Translations under genes and position numbers: made by a program
The notes under the pieces: generated by a model
What the model was told of the DNA's origin: nothing
What the model saw: the letters and a program-made list of their open reading frames with translations, nothing else
Database searches by the model: none
In this document: one piece after another, positions 22,553 through 34,161 of the stretch
Numbering within the stretch: position 1 is the first letter of the stretch
Layout of the letters: each line of letters starts with the position of its first letter
DNA from: Calocera cornea HHB12733
Taxonomy: Eukaryota > Basidiomycota > Dacrymycetes > Dacrymycetales > Dacrymycetaceae
Assembly (NCBI GenBank): GCA_001632435.1
Contig: KV423931.1
Coordinates: 1-64,000 of the forward strand
Direction: 5' to 3'
Length of the DNA: 64,000 nt

Positions 22553-24939
22553 CTATTGGCGGAAGGAGACGGCGCGCTCGAACATTGTCCTTCCGACGAG
22601 GCTCTTTGGCCTCGGGTCGAGGAAGGACGGCGGCCTGCTGGGCGGGAGGGGGATCCTATGGCAGGGCGAGTCGAGGCTGCCGAACGCGTCCTCGCTCGAG
22701 CTGTGGTCCTCGCGGACGCTGGTGAGTGCCTGCGCGGCCCCGCGCCGCTTCTTGACCGCGGCGGCGGCGGCGGTGGCCGCGAAGGGCAGCGCGGGCGGCT
22801 GGGCGATGGACTTGGGCCGCTGCATCGTGTGGTCGCCGTAGGTGTACGAGCGTGCGCGCTGCCACCTGCTGCCCTGGCGGAACTGGCCGAGGGAGGGCGA
22901 GCACGCGCCGGCGTGCCGCGGGTCGAGCATCGCGACGTACCCCTGGGGCTCGCAGTGTGCCTTTTCGGCACTCAGCGGGCGCGCCCAAAAACCACAACCA
23001 AACAAGAAAGACTCACTGGGCTGCGCTTGAAGAAGTCATAGTACCCCCCCTGGAGGACGTATATCTCGGGAAAGTGTACCTTGGGATAGCAGTGCGTGTT
23101 GAGCGCCCTGTCCTTGCTCCGGAGGTGCTTGGCGATCGTCGGCGCGCGCTTGACGCTGAACTCGCAGTGGAAGATGATCACCGTCTTCTTCTCTTCCTGC
23201 TCGTCCTCCCCGCTGCGGCTCGGCCGGGGGAGGGCGATCCCGCAGCCACTCTGCAGGAAGTAGTCCTCCACCGCGTCCGTCGTGTGGAGGTTGACGGCAC
23301 CGTCGATGTGCCCTCCGGCAAACTCGTAGTCGAACCTGCAGTCGACAATATGCAGCGCGGCGAGCTGCGCGTCGTAGTCCCCGTTGAGGACCGCCTCGAG
23401 GGTCTGGGGGGTGATACGCATGAGCCCGTCGTCCTTGACCTTATGGCACGGGAGGATCTTGCCCTCCTGCTCGTTATGTCCAAAGCCGGCAAACGGCTGC
23501 CCAGCATGCATCTGGGCCGGGCAGCTCTCGCGCTTGCTCCCCTGCTCGACGGCGCTGCGCGGCTCGCACTCGGCGGGCTCCGTCGACTTGCGCAGCGGGC
23601 GGAAGGCCGGGCTGCCATCGACGCGCGTGACGAGGCGGGTGTGGGTGCGCTTGGCATATGCGCGCTGGGCGGTGAGCAGCGGGCTGCCCTCTGCGGAGAG
23701 GTCCAGGTCGTCCGAGGACACCTCCCCAGCGCCCGCGGCGGACAGCGCACGGCGCATCGGCCCTGAGACTGCTGGCGGGCCGGGGTACAGCCCCTCCGGA
23801 TCCTGCGTGAGGATGCTGAACGCGCTCTGTGGTGCGGGGAGGACGGGGCGGTGCAGGATGCTGTCCCTATCCGGCGCGGAGGGGTTGATGCTCGGCCTGC
23901 GGGCGTAGGGGTGCGGGCGGCGCGAGATGCTCCCCTGACGCGAGCCGGGTGCGCTGCCAGCGCCGAAGTGCAGGCTGCCCGAGCCGAGGGTAGCGAACTT
24001 GTCCAGCTTGCGGGCTTTGAGCGCGACGGTGGGGCTGGAGGGCGGGGAGGAGGAGGGGAGCTCCGGGCTTAGCACAGGGAGCAGGGACTTGAGCTTGGCC
24101 GGCGGCGAGGGCTTCTTGCGCTGCGCGAGTGGGGAGGAGGGGAGCGAGCCGGACTCGTAGAGGCCCGAGAGGTCGGAGGGGTTGGACAGCGAGGAGAGCA
24201 CAGCGGGCGGGGGGGACATGTACTCGTCCGATGGGGCGGGGTGCGGGGCGGGGCTGCCGGGGAAGCCGGGCAGCGAGTCGGACGAGGTGTCGATCTCCAT
24301 CCTGTCTGTAGGGGCGGGCGAGCTGGGGGGCAGACCCTGCGGAGATCGATCAGCAACTCGTTCAGCACAAGTAGCAAGCAGGCGCACCGCGTCCCATCCG
24401 TCCTGGCCGAACAGGCCCCCTCTGCGCCTCTCCTTGCTCTGCAGCCACTGCAGGGGCAATGTGCTCCTGCTCCTCCCGCTCTTTCCCGAGCCCTTCTCGG
24501 GGCTGAGGGACGACCTGCTGTCCGCAGGCGTGGGCAGGTTGCTCACCTCGCTCCCGAACACCCTGGCAGGCGGGAGGGAGAAGGCCTTTCCCTGCTGGGG
24601 CTGGTGGGGCTGCTTGCGCTTCTTGCCCGAGTTGAGGGTGAAGTAGTCCCTCGGCGTGTTCTCCCTCTGCGCGGGCTGGATCGCGGCCAGCGCGGGCCGC
24701 CTAGGCACCTGGAGGAAGGGCGTCGGCGCGGGGGAGATGTCCATGGGGCTGGCGTCGAGGATCGGGGAGAATCGAGGGCGCGGTGGCGGGGCGGGGGACA
24801 TGGATATGCTCATGCTGGACGCGAAGGAGAGCTCGACGTCGTCGGGGATGTCGTCGTCGTAGTGTGTTGGGGAGGAGGGCTGCATGTGCCTGAAGATGGC
24901 GGGTGGCTGCTCCCGCACGGGGGAGCTGGAGAAGGACAT
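22553..24939 (-). CDS. cdc25: CDC25-type M-phase inducer phosphatase
   Basis: Dual-specificity phosphatase that removes the inhibitory Tyr/Thr phosphates of Cdk1 and triggers mitosis. Exons 24939-23017 and 22960-22553; 776 aa as read. The first ~450 residues are Ser/Pro-rich and disordered with many SP/TP sites, typical of the regulated half. The rhodanese-fold domain has DCRFDYEFAGGHIDGAVN and the C-x5-R active site HCEFSVKR (Cys592), then the CDC25-specific LQGGYYDFF and, after the intron, HCEPQGYVAM. The segment 24387-24337 has a GTGCGC donor and CGCAG acceptor, is 51 bp and open in frame; if spliced the protein is 759 aa. The C-terminal ~110 residues are Ser/Arg-rich, as in fungal orthologues. 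Confidence 0.92.
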
Positions 24940-26869
24940 CGCTGTGCGTTACTGGGAGGGTCGATTGGGTTCAATTGACGTGAATGGCTGATTGCGGGTT
25001 GATTGGTCTCGCGCTGGGGAGGCGAGGCGGTCGTGGGGTTTTCGCGTGCTCGTCGAGGGCGTCGCGGTGTGTATGAGCGTTATAACGAGGGTGGAGCTGC
25101 GAGGGCGTTAGCGTCCCGTCACTGTCGCATGGGCAGGAGAGGGCAACGAGCAACAACGAGCAACGACGAGCAACAAGAGAAAGGGACAAGCAAGGCCAGC
25201 GGCGATAAAGGACAAAAGGCGGATGGACGCGCATCCGCCTCAGGCTGTGCGGTGCGACCTCGGGCTTGCCCGCATGCGCTGTCCAACTCCCCGCCGTGGA
25301 TGTGCTCCCACCCGGAGCCGGCTTATGGGGTGGAGTAGGGCCACTCACGCGTCTGGCCAAGGACTGTCGATGGCAACGGGCCGGCCCAGCTCGCGGTCGT
25401 GAGTGTGAGGGAGGAAGGGGGCGAGGCAGAGGGCGATCCGCTCAGGGAGGTCACCGCGCGAGTGCAAGCCGGAGAACGGGTCAAAAGGCGGGAGACGCGT
25501 ACCGTTTCGCTCCACGTGCCCCAGGCGTCAGGCTCGCACGCTGGCGGGAAGAGGCGGGAAGACGGGCGAACAGCGAACAGCGAACGCGGTCGGTGGGCCG
25601 GGCGCGAGTGAATGGCTCCCAGTGCGATTCTGACCTCTTCGGATCGCCTCGGCGCCTTCCCGGGGGACGGATGCCGGTGACCGCCCTGCTGTGGCTCGCT
25701 CGCTCGCTCGCTAGGCCGACACTGGCAGCCTGCGACGACGACGCACGCTCGGTGGGACTGTGGACGCTGGGGGCGGGGGGAGGATGGCGGTCGGGGAGGG
25801 GAAGCAGAGCCGTCGCACCAGGGGGTGTTGTACGGCCCACACTGGCGTGCTCGCTCGCCCCGCCTCAACCCACCTCACTCAGCCGGGAGCCAGCCAATCC
25901 GGCGCCTCCCGCGCCCAACGCCCAAACCCAATTCCCACACCCTCCCGGGATGGAATAGAGTCCCACCGCGTCACCCCGGCCGATCCAAGGGGCCGCGGTC
26001 GGTCGGTGTCGTCTCAGGGTCTGTCTGCCCACCGCGCGGCACTAGCGACGCGCCCCCTTCGCCCGCACGTGACTGACTTATATGCTTCGTCACATGCTCC
26101 CGTGACCGGCGCGCGGGTGTTGGGCGGGGAATGTTACCAGCGTCGGTCAGGCTACCACTTCAACTTGAGGAAAATTCGGCATACAGTACAGCGCAGCACT
26201 CTGTATACCACTACTGCACGCTGGGAAACACGTTTACGAGCGGCCCTGACGCACAGGCTCAAGGCACCCAGGGATCGCCAATATATTCATCAATTTCCCC
26301 TCCCCAGTCCTTGGAGCGCCCTCCTCATACTTACTGGTGTTCAGGCATCGCGCCGGCTCAGGGCCGTCCATCGGCACTGCAGGGCACACAACATCCCCTG
26401 CGCACCTCCTGCCGCGAGAAAATGTTCTCGGGAGCTTGCAGCCTCATGGTGTCTAGGGGACGGGGGCTGGACGCTCCCGATGGACGGGCGAGTGGAGCGC
26501 CCGTGCGGCGTCTGAGCCGTAGTCCTCTGTCCGCTCCGCTCCTTCCGCCGCCTCCGCACGTCATTCCTAATATAAATATACACCTCCGCGCACCCCACCC
26601 CACTCCGGCTCGAGCGAACTCTGCCTGGCAGTTTCGTCAACGGCAGAAGATGTCGCGGCACCCGCCACGGACGCGTGGGGGGATCGGCCCTACCCCCTCC
26701 ACCAATGTCTCGGAACGCGCGGAAAGCGATAATATAACCAAGCACGCGAGAGCTGGGCATCTAATGTGACAAGCTTCTGTTACCCTTGTTGTTGCTCGTG
26801 CTGGGCTTCTGCATACCAGCCATCGGCGACTCCCGATCCCGATCCTTCTACGACAGAGGGAAGGGCCGG
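24940..26869. other. 1.9 kb GC-rich stretch upstream of cdc25, no gene seen
   Basis: Lies between the cdc25 start codon and the esterase stop codon, so it is both the cdc25 promoter and the esterase 3' region. It has a short CAACGAG-type repeat (25144-25177) and many overlapping open frames caused by GC content, none with family likeness. A long regulatory region would suit a cell-cycle gene; that is inference. Confidence 0.5.
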
Positions 26870-28234
26870 CTACACATCCCTGTACCGCGACTTGAGCGTC
26901 GCCTTGGGGTCCTCCGTCCTGATCATCTCGTCCCACCTGCGCGCCCAAATCCAATCAGCCCTCCCCCACACTCCAAAAGCGGAAAACGGGAAACGGAAAA
27001 CGGGAAACGGAAGAGGTGCTTACGGCGCAAACACGAACGGCAGGTTGTCGGGGTGCAGCTCCGGGTAGTGCTCGGCGATGGAGGCGAGGATGAGCTCGTA
27101 CAGGATCTGCAGGATGGGAGGGGTGGGTCAGTTCCAGGCACGCTCGGCTCGGCCCCTGCCCCCGCCAGCCCGCTCTAGGCCACCGCCGCAGTATCATAGC
27201 CAGAGTGGGCGCCAGCGGCGGCCCGGCGGGGCTGGCAGGTGCACTCGACTCACCCCGTACGCCTCGGCATTCACATGCAGCCCATCCTGCATGTACTTCC
27301 CCAGCCCCTCCTCCGTCCCGCCCGCGCCCTCCCACAGCTTCTCGTAGATATCGACGACCGGCACCCCGTGCGCCTCGCCGACCGCTTTGACCGCCGCCGC
27401 ATACCGCCGCGTCGTCGCCTGGTCCCTGTCCAGCGGCTCTGGGGGCGTGCGGGCGCGGAGGATGGCCCCGCGCTGGAGGGAGGAGAAGGGCGGGGGCGTT
27501 ATGAGCAGGAGCCGGGTTTGCGGCGAGTGGTAGGGCGAGGTGGGGTCCCGCACTAGGGTGAGGAGCGTGTTCATGTTTTCGGTGAATTGGGGGAGGGGAG
27601 ACTGTGCGGATGGGCATGGGCATGGGCATGAGATATCTGAGAAGAGCAGAAGGGGAAAGGGGCAAGGGGCGTACATGCTGCACTTTCGGTGGGAGGCACG
27701 CGTCGTTCGCGCCTAGAGCCCCCTCCCGCTCAGCCCCTCAGTCGTCCATAACACCACAAGCAGCAGTACGCACCGAACCAAAGAACGAGCAGCTTGATCT
27801 TCTGCGCGCCCACCTGATCGGCGCGCGGGAACACCTGGCGGAACACTTCCAACCCCCAGGCAGCGTTGTACCCCGACAGGCCGCGGTTGATGATGTCCAT
27901 CCGGCGGGCGTACTTGTCTGCGGGGCGCATGAGCTGGACGTCGTGTGCCCAAAGCGGGTAGGGTAGGGTAGGAGGACTGGGCAGGGGACGTACATGCGAG
28001 CCGTTGGGCGAACCCACCGGGCTCCCAGCCGCCCTGCGTGAGCGAGTCGCCAAAGAGCATGATCGCGTCCATGTTGCCTGCCATAGCGCTTCCCGTCTCG
28101 TTGCCAGTCAAGTTCCTGGCCCAGGAGGTTTCTGAAATGAAAGCGGTGCGTTGCTGAGTGTCTGGAATGTGCTGCCAGAAGAAACCGGCGAGAAATACGG
28201 TGATGAGCGAGAGGAAATGGAGGGCGATGTGCAT
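26870..28234 (-). CDS. IAH1: IAH1-like SGNH/GDSL esterase
   Basis: Likely hydrolyses small acetate esters such as isoamyl acetate. Exons: 28234-27994, 27917-27774, 27712-27675, 27601-27254, 27106-27024, 26936-26870; 306 aa. SGNH blocks are visible: block I FGDSLTQGG with the nucleophile Ser, block II NRGLSGYNA with Gly, block III FGANDACLP with Asn, and block V DGLHVNAEAYG with Asp and His. Unlike yeast IAH1, the first ~50 residues are an extension with a hydrophobic segment (LHFLSLITVFLAGFF), so the protein may be anchored in or secreted through the ER membrane. An internal later start is possible. Intron 5 has an AAACGG-type short repeat near 26983-27013. Confidence 0.87.
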
Positions 28235-28393
28235 CAGCCCTTGGTGGGGAGTGTCAGGGACTGCACGTGCTATACATAGACCGGGACAATGACAATGTTA
28301 CGTGACCCGCTCCCCAGGCCGCCCTCATCACCGTTCTCCATCGTCCCCTCACCGTCGCCGCACTCCCCGCCGCCGCCCTCCGCAACGTGCACG

Positions 28394-29914
28394 ATGTCGA
28401 GCAGCGCGCCCAGGCAACAGCACCGCCTGCGCCCCACGCCCTCGACGTCTTCCCACCCAGGCTCGGCATCCCCCTCCCCCTCCCCCGCACCGAGCAGCTA
28501 CACCCCAACACGCACCCACGCGCACGCGCCTTCCTCCTCCATCACCGCCTCCCGCCCCACGCCCGCGCGCCTCCCCTCCGGTCACTCCGCCCGCTCGCCC
28601 TCCTACGGCGTCGGCGTCGGCGCGAGCTCGTATGCGTACACCGCGAGCTCCGGGAGGGAGGCGTACCCGACGTTCTTGAGTGTTTGGCAGACGGCGCGGC
28701 TGCATGCTGGGTGGGCGGCGCACGGCGCGTGGGACGCGTGCAGGTGGGACTATGTGCTCAGGACCGTTGCGGGAGAGCCCGAGATCCAGATGAATGGTGC
28801 GTCCGATCTTCCCTCTGTCTGCCTGCGCTGATCGTGTGATGTGCCGCAGTCCTGAAGAGCCTCCTGTTGAACGGACTGAGCCTGGTGTCCATATTCACCT
28901 TCGACTTCCTTCTCCTCCCGCTACTGCCCTCCGAGCGTGGGCTGTGGTACCACCGCAACCTAGGCGCGCTGTATCAAGTGCTCTGGCTCTGGCCCGTCGT
29001 AGGTGCCTCGCTATGGTTCAACGTACGACTCTCCTTCAAGCTACGTATATGCATGCTAACGCGCCCCTCAGAGCATCTGGTCCACGACCATAGCGCGCAA
29101 AGCCTTCACCCTGCAGCACGGCCAGCCCGCGGTGTCCGACGCGACCTCGTACGGCGGGATGCTCAACAGCATCGCGACGAGCGCGTACCGGTTCATCTTC
29201 CTGCTGTCGTACCTCTTCCTCCAGCTCTGCCTGGCGTACGTCCCGCTCGTCGGGGGGCCTGCGGGGTTCGTCTTTACTTGCTGGGTCAATTCGTGCGTTG
29301 CTTCCTGACAACGTATGTTGAATGCGGTGCTGACTGTGGACGGACAGGTACTACTGCTTCGAGTTTGTCGGCATCGCGAGGGGGATGACGCTCAGCGAGC
29401 GCATAAAGCACCACGAAGAGCGGTGGGCGTACTACCTCGCGTTCGGTGCGTCTCCGCCCCTGCTCCTGCCTGACACGGAACTGACCCCCCGCGCACAGGC
29501 CTCCCCTCTGCGGCGCTCTGCATGTGGGGCAACAGCCTCGCCAACGCGGCCTCGTACGCGCTCGTCTTCCCCGCATTCACGATAATGGCGATGCACGCGT
29601 CGCCCGTCCCGCGGCACCCATACGCGCCCGTCGCACCCTCCCCCTCCCCTGCCCACCCCTCCTCTCCCTCCGCTGCAGGGCCCACACCGGCGCTCCTCAG
29701 CCCGTTCATCCCCATCCGCCTGCCGATCTTCAGCCCGGTCATAGTGGTCAACGAGCTGGTGGTGAAGGCTCTGAGCGTGGGGACGGGGCGGAAGCGTGCG
29801 CCCGGGGCCGGCCGAGGGTCGGCGGGGGGGCAACGCTGGGAGCAGCAGACGATGGAGATGACCGAGGAGGGGACGGAGATGGATATGCTGCGGCCGAGGC
29901 GGAAGCTCGACTAG
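28394..29914 (+). CDS. EI24-like multispan ER membrane protein
   Basis: Exons: 28394-28796, 28850-29022, 29072-29292, 29348-29445, 29499-29914; 436 aa. After ~85 disordered Ser/Pro residues come a short amphipathic region (FLSVWQTARLHAGWAAHGAW), then hydrophobic helices (LLLNGLSLVSIFTFDFLLLP, FIFLLSYLFLQLCLAYVPLV) and the EI24 landmark CWVNSYYCFEF, with YYLAFGLPSA and a long C-terminal tail. EI24/EPG-4 in animals works in ER-linked autophagy and growth control. In fungi its role is poorly known. The start could also be the in-frame ATG at 28289. It is divergent from the esterase, with a promoter of at most 160 bp. Confidence 0.82.
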
Positions 29915-29940
29915 CCCTGGCCGAGAGAGTGATCTACTAG

Positions 29941-30025
29941 ACCTTGTAACGCATTACCCGACCGTACTGTATCCCGCCCCCCCCTTGTTGTGCACTGTAT
30001 CCCTACACCAATGTACGCGTACCCC
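29941..30025. other. convergent 3' region of the EI24-like and SEN34 genes
   Basis: Short spacer between two convergent stop codons with a poly-C run near 29975. Nothing else seen. Confidence 0.4.
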
Positions 30026-31214
30026 CTAGCCAAAGTTGGCCCATTCGATAGAGAAGAAGGAGACCTGCCCGGTCCCTTCGTCCCATCCGCACAGCAGATG
30101 CGCCTTCTTGGTGGCCGTGCCCAGGCGTCCGAAAGCGATCACCTCCATGGGCCTGACCGTTCCGTCTCTGCCGGCGAGGGCCGTAGCGACGAAATGGCTG
30201 TGGTAGCGCAGGGGATCGCCGGGGTAGACGAGCCAGTCGCCGCCGAACTTGAGCCCGGGGCCGAGGTAGTGGCCGCGCTCCCAGAGGGCGCGGAAGGCGG
30301 CGCACTTTGCGCGCTCGCCCCGGGTGGTCGGGTACGTCCAGAGGCCGGCGGAGCGCGCCGCGGCGAGGGTCGCGTAGGTGCGCGGCGTGTACCACGGGAG
30401 GGAGAGCGAGGAGGAGGGGATCGTCACCCAGTGCGCGGGGTCCTTCTCGGGCGCCTTCCCCTTCGACTTGTCCAGCGCAGCAGCAGCAGCAGCAGGCTGA
30501 TCCTGCTCCTGCGGCAGCACCCCGTCCTTGTCCTCCAGCAGCTCCTCCCCCTCCTCGGCCGCCTTGGCCGCTCTGGCAGCCCGCTCCCGCTCCCTCCGCG
30601 CCTCCCTCTCCTCTCTGCGCCGCAGCGCCTCCTCGCCCAACACTGGCGGCGGGCGGCGCTCCCTCGCCTCCCTCTGCTTCTGCTGTTGGACCACCTCCTC
30701 CCGCCGGGCCGACGCCCATTCCTGGAACTGACGCGCGGAAGGGGCGGGGTAGGAGGCGCGCTCGTCGACCAGGACCGCGAGCTCTGGACGGAGCGTCAGT
30801 ACCGCTGATTCACATTGCGAGCTCGTGATGGGCTCAGGCCCGGGGCGCGGAGGGAGATCAGCCGCCGTAGTTGCAGTACAAGTCGGGGCGGAACGAAAGC
30901 GAAAAGGGAAAAGGAAGTCAACACGCACGTCGCTCAACAAGCAGCACGACCTCCTCCCTGGCCAGCAGGAGCGGCACGCCCAGGAACACGTTCTGCTGCG
31001 CCGCGGCGGGGAGGGTGCCCACCAAGGAGCCGCAGATCCGGTGCTGCGTGCGGAGGGTGGCGATGTCTACGATGCGGGCGGGTGGGGGTGAGTGGTTGGG
31101 TTGGGTTGGGTTGGGGTGGGTTGGGAGGGGAGGCGTACCGTCTACGGACCATACCAGGGCTTGTGTGCCCGAGATGTGGATGGGCACCGGGGCGGGGGCG
31201 TGCGGGGAGGACAT
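30026..31214 (-). CDS. SEN34: SEN34, catalytic subunit of tRNA-splicing endonuclease
   Basis: Cuts the 3' splice site of intron-bearing pre-tRNAs as part of the four-subunit SEN complex. Exons 31214-31139, 31066-30929 and 30783-30026; 323 aa. The N-terminal domain has VWSVDDIATLRTQHRI, CGSLVGTLP and NVFLGVPLLL, the SEN34 block. A Glu/Arg/Lys-rich coiled linker follows. The C-terminal nuclease fold has GLKFGGDWLVYPGDPLRYHS with the Tyr and His of the catalytic triad, and GTATKKAHLL with the Lys. The 145-bp second intron is long for this locus. The first intron carries a TTGGG-type tandem repeat on the + strand. Confidence 0.93.
31088..31131 (+). repeat. TTGGG-type tandem repeat in a SEN34 intron
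   Basis: Several consecutive TTGGG units, with one GGGG variant, written on the + strand inside the first SEN34 intron (31138-31067). On the coding strand it is a CCCAA array just before the acceptor. The G-rich strand could form a quadruplex; that is inference. Confidence 0.75.
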
Positions 31215-31626
31215 TGACGGTATTACTGTGCTGCCAATGTATAATAATGTCGCGCTGTGGAAGCAAGCTGATTCGATGCGGCCGGCAGGGTCGACGTCGT
31301 GTGCGCCTACCGGGCGTGGCGTCCGACGCATGTGATTTGTCCCGTCGTGTCTTGTAGGCTACATACTCCAGCGGGAAAACGTGAAAGAGAGGGCAGGCCC
31401 ACTCGCGCGCCTGTGCCAATCGGCCGCCCGCCACAGCGAGCTGCTGCATGTACTACGGTAGCTACAGTAATGTCTGGTGTGCCGTGCGGCGAGAATGCGT
31501 GCTCGGTGCAAACACAAAAAAAAGGACAATGAACAAATGCAACATATGTGCGGGCGATGCGGTTCCCGGCCTATGCACCCGCCCACGCCCCGCCCACGCC
31601 CACGTACAGGCTACAGGCTACCGCAC

Positions 31627-31660
31627 TGGCTACTGGCTACTGGCTACTGGCTACTGGCTC
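31627..31660 (+). repeat. TACTGGC short tandem repeat at the SHR3 stop codon
   Basis: About four to five units of a 7-bp ACTGGCT-type repeat, ending over the SHR3 stop codon at 31651-31653 on the minus strand. Slippage here could change the 3' end of the protein or its UTR length. Confidence 0.75.
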
Positions 31661-32569
31661 CCGCCGCCCCTGAGCCCGCGCAGCAGGCCCTTCCTCCTCC
31701 GGCCGCTCCTCCTCTTCCCCGCATGCGCCCCGCCCTTCCCGTGCCCCTCCGCGCCGTCGCCCCCGCGGCCCTTGCCCTTGAGCAGCCGGCGGCGCTCCTC
31801 GGCTCCCCGGTCCCACGTCTCGTCCTCGCCCTCTGCCCACCAGCGCCCGCCCTGCAGGAAGATGACGCCGGTGAGTGCGACGGAGCAGAAGAGGTGGGAG
31901 GAGGCGAGCTCGAGCAGGGGCGCCCGGAGCGCCAGCGGGAAGTCCGTGCTGGAGGGCCCGGAGGGCGGCGCGTACGAGGCGAAGCGGAGGATGCCTGCGG
32001 GGTGCGGGTTAGTGCGTGTAGGCTGGGCGGGGAGGGGGAGGGGGGGACGCACTGGGGATGACTGAATAGAGGTATATGAACCCCGAGAAGCCGTACAGGA
32101 CTGACCGAGCCCCGCGTGAGCGCCGTCCGAGGCTTCCTGCCAAGGGGACAGAAAGGGAGAAAGGGACTCACACAGGCTCGCCCAGTCAAACAAGCTCGCC
32201 TCGCGCGGGTCCCAGAAGTTGGTGAGGAGGACGAGGAGGCCCGCGGCGGCGAGGCCGGCGAGCACGTACAGCATGCTCGGGGCGATGCTGGCGAGGTTTT
32301 TGTAGTACACTGCCGCGGCCGCGAGGTGCTCGGGGGTCAGGGGCGGGTTCCACATTGTGAGCGAGTCGGCGGTCCAGTGGGTGCATAGTGTTCCTTTTTG
32401 GGCATGTGGGTCAGGACTGGAGTGGACTGTGGGGCAGCGATGAGGATGGAATGAAGTTACCTAGGGGACGTCAGCAGGTGTGGTGTGGTGGTATGGGAGG
32501 AGAGTGGATGTGCGGACCTAGGAAGAAAGCGGTGAGGCAGACGAGGATGATGGCCCGGAGCCCGGACAT
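31651..32569 (-). CDS. SHR3: SHR3-like ER packaging chaperone for amino-acid permeases
   Basis: SHR3 keeps amino-acid permeases folded in the ER and lets them enter COPII vesicles. Exons: 32569-32518, 32393-32172, 32100-32053, 31994-31651; 221 aa. The joined protein shows family blocks: the first membrane helix (AIILVCLTAFFLG), THWTADSLTMW, a second helix (YVLAGLAAAGLLVLLTNFW), DWASLFLYGFSGFIYLY, and a last helix before FLQGGRWWAEG. The two central blocks are restored only by splicing. The C-terminal ~50 residues are Lys/Arg/Gly-rich and cytosolic. The first intron (124 bp, donor GTCCGC) contains a further CTAG|GTAACT site, so its exact form is uncertain. Confidence 0.85.
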
Positions 32570-32908
32570 CCTGCGTTGATGCTGCTCGAGTACGCGTTGC
32601 CCGTCCTGGCGCGCTTGGTCCAAGTATCCAGTATCCAGTACTCAGTATGCAGTTTCCGTGTCCAGTATTCAGTAAGCCACTATTGTGCGATGGGCGGGAG
32701 TTGTGTTCAAGAAGAGCGGGGGGGACGACCGGTTCGTGGAGAGAGGCGGGCCCTGAAGGGAAGCGGGCTCGGCTCATTGCCGCGAGCGGAGGCAACCGAG
32801 GACGAGGATTGTTCGCCGCGCCCGTCCCCTGCCCGACACCGACACCGACAGGATCCCCCCACCGCCATAGTCGTGCTCTACGTCTGCCGATCACCTGACC
32901 GCAGGAGG

Positions 32909-33751
32909 ATGCCCCCCCTCACCCTCGCCCGCCCGCTCGCCCGTCTCCTCACCCGCCCGCCCCGCCCGCCCCGCTGCCGCCACCTCACCGGCTCGCCCTC
33001 CTCGCCCTCGCCCTTCCGCCGCCCCTCCGCAACCGCCTCCGCCGTGCCCGAGGAGGAGGGCGAGGAGGGCGAGCCGATCGAGCGCCCGCCTGCCGACCCG
33101 TGGTTCCTCCGCGGGCCAGGCGCATACAGGCCCCGCGCTCCCTCCCCGCCCCTCCCGGCCCCGACCAGCCTAGCGCCCCCGCCGCCCCCCCACTCCCCGC
33201 CACACATCATCTCCATACACGCCCACCTCGCCTCCCTCCCCCAGCTAGACCCTGCAACCATCTACGCCGGCCCGCCCATCCACCGCCCGTACAACCTGGA
33301 CGAGGCGTACGACCCGCCCAAGGGCCGCCGCGGCCGGGGGAGCAGGTACGCCGGGGAGGGGTTTGGAGAGATCAGCGGCCTCTGGAGCTGGTGGGTCGTT
33401 GCCCAGGTCAAGGAGGGCACAGAGGGCCGCGGCGCGGTCGACGCGGTCGTGCGGAGCACTCGGGCCGTGGTACGCACTCCTCTCTTTGGTGTAGGTAGCG
33501 CGGGAGGGTGGTGCTGATGCGTTGGTGCCCAGTTGACCAAACAGCACCCCGAGCTCCGCCTGCCCCCGCGCTCCCGCCGCGCCGCCCTAGACGGCTGGGC
33601 GATGCTCGACCTGGGCGACACGGCCGTGCACATCCTCTCCCGCTCCGCGCGGGACAAGTGGTTCACGGACCGCGATCTGGACCCGGAGGAGGAGAGGCTA
33701 AGGGAGATGTACGGCGGGCTGCCCTTCTGGTTTAGGACGTATACCGAGTGA
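32909..33751 (+). CDS. mitochondrial RsfS/DUF143-type ribosome silencing factor
   Basis: Two exons, 32909-33469 and 33533-33751, giving 259 aa. The first ~35 residues are Arg/Pro/Leu-rich without acids, a clear presequence. Residues about 150-245 resemble the RsfS/Iojap fold: SWWVVAQVKEG, then LDGWAMLDLGDTAVHILS, which parallels the bacterial D-W-v-v-x-D-x-G-d-v-x-V-H strand, and ARDKWFTD. Relatives bind ribosomal protein L14 of the large subunit and block premature joining; the ATP25 N-terminal domain in fungi belongs to the same fold. It is divergent from SHR3. The Pro-rich central region (about 40-115) is disordered. Confidence 0.8.
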
Positions 33752-34126
33752 GCGGCCCGCGCCGGGGCTCGGCTGCGGTTGGCGGGTGTGGGAGATCGGC
33801 ATGTTTCTCACTATGGCCCTGCTGGGTCGATCGGATCATAATACAGCACCAGTGCAATACTCTGTGGGAAGCGCCCTGGCAGGTCATGACTCATGAACGA
33901 ACATCAGCCGGTCGAACCAAACTCGCAACGAAGCATGAACGCAGTCCAAACCGTCGCGAGGAACGCGCACTAACAGCCCCTCAGGCCCCTCCTTCCTCCT
34001 TCCTCCTTCCTCCAAAGCACTCTTGCCCACACCGCCCGTCACCCTGCACTCTACAAGCCACTGGATGAGCCCGCCCTCCCAACGCACCGGACCACAGCCT
34101 CGAGCCGGGTTTCTCGCAAGGGGATG

Positions 34127-34161
34127 CACAACCACAACCACAACCACGACCACGACCACAT
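34127..34161 (+). repeat. ACCACA/ACCACG microsatellite
   Basis: About six 6-bp units, ACCACA grading into ACCACG, in the gene-poor stretch. Confidence 0.8.

Noticed and set aside
22147..22971. Long minus-strand open frame rich in Pro, Arg and Ser as a separate gene
   Set aside because: It overlaps the CDC25 3' exon and intergenic DNA in another frame, is low complexity and has no family likeness; GC content keeps it open.
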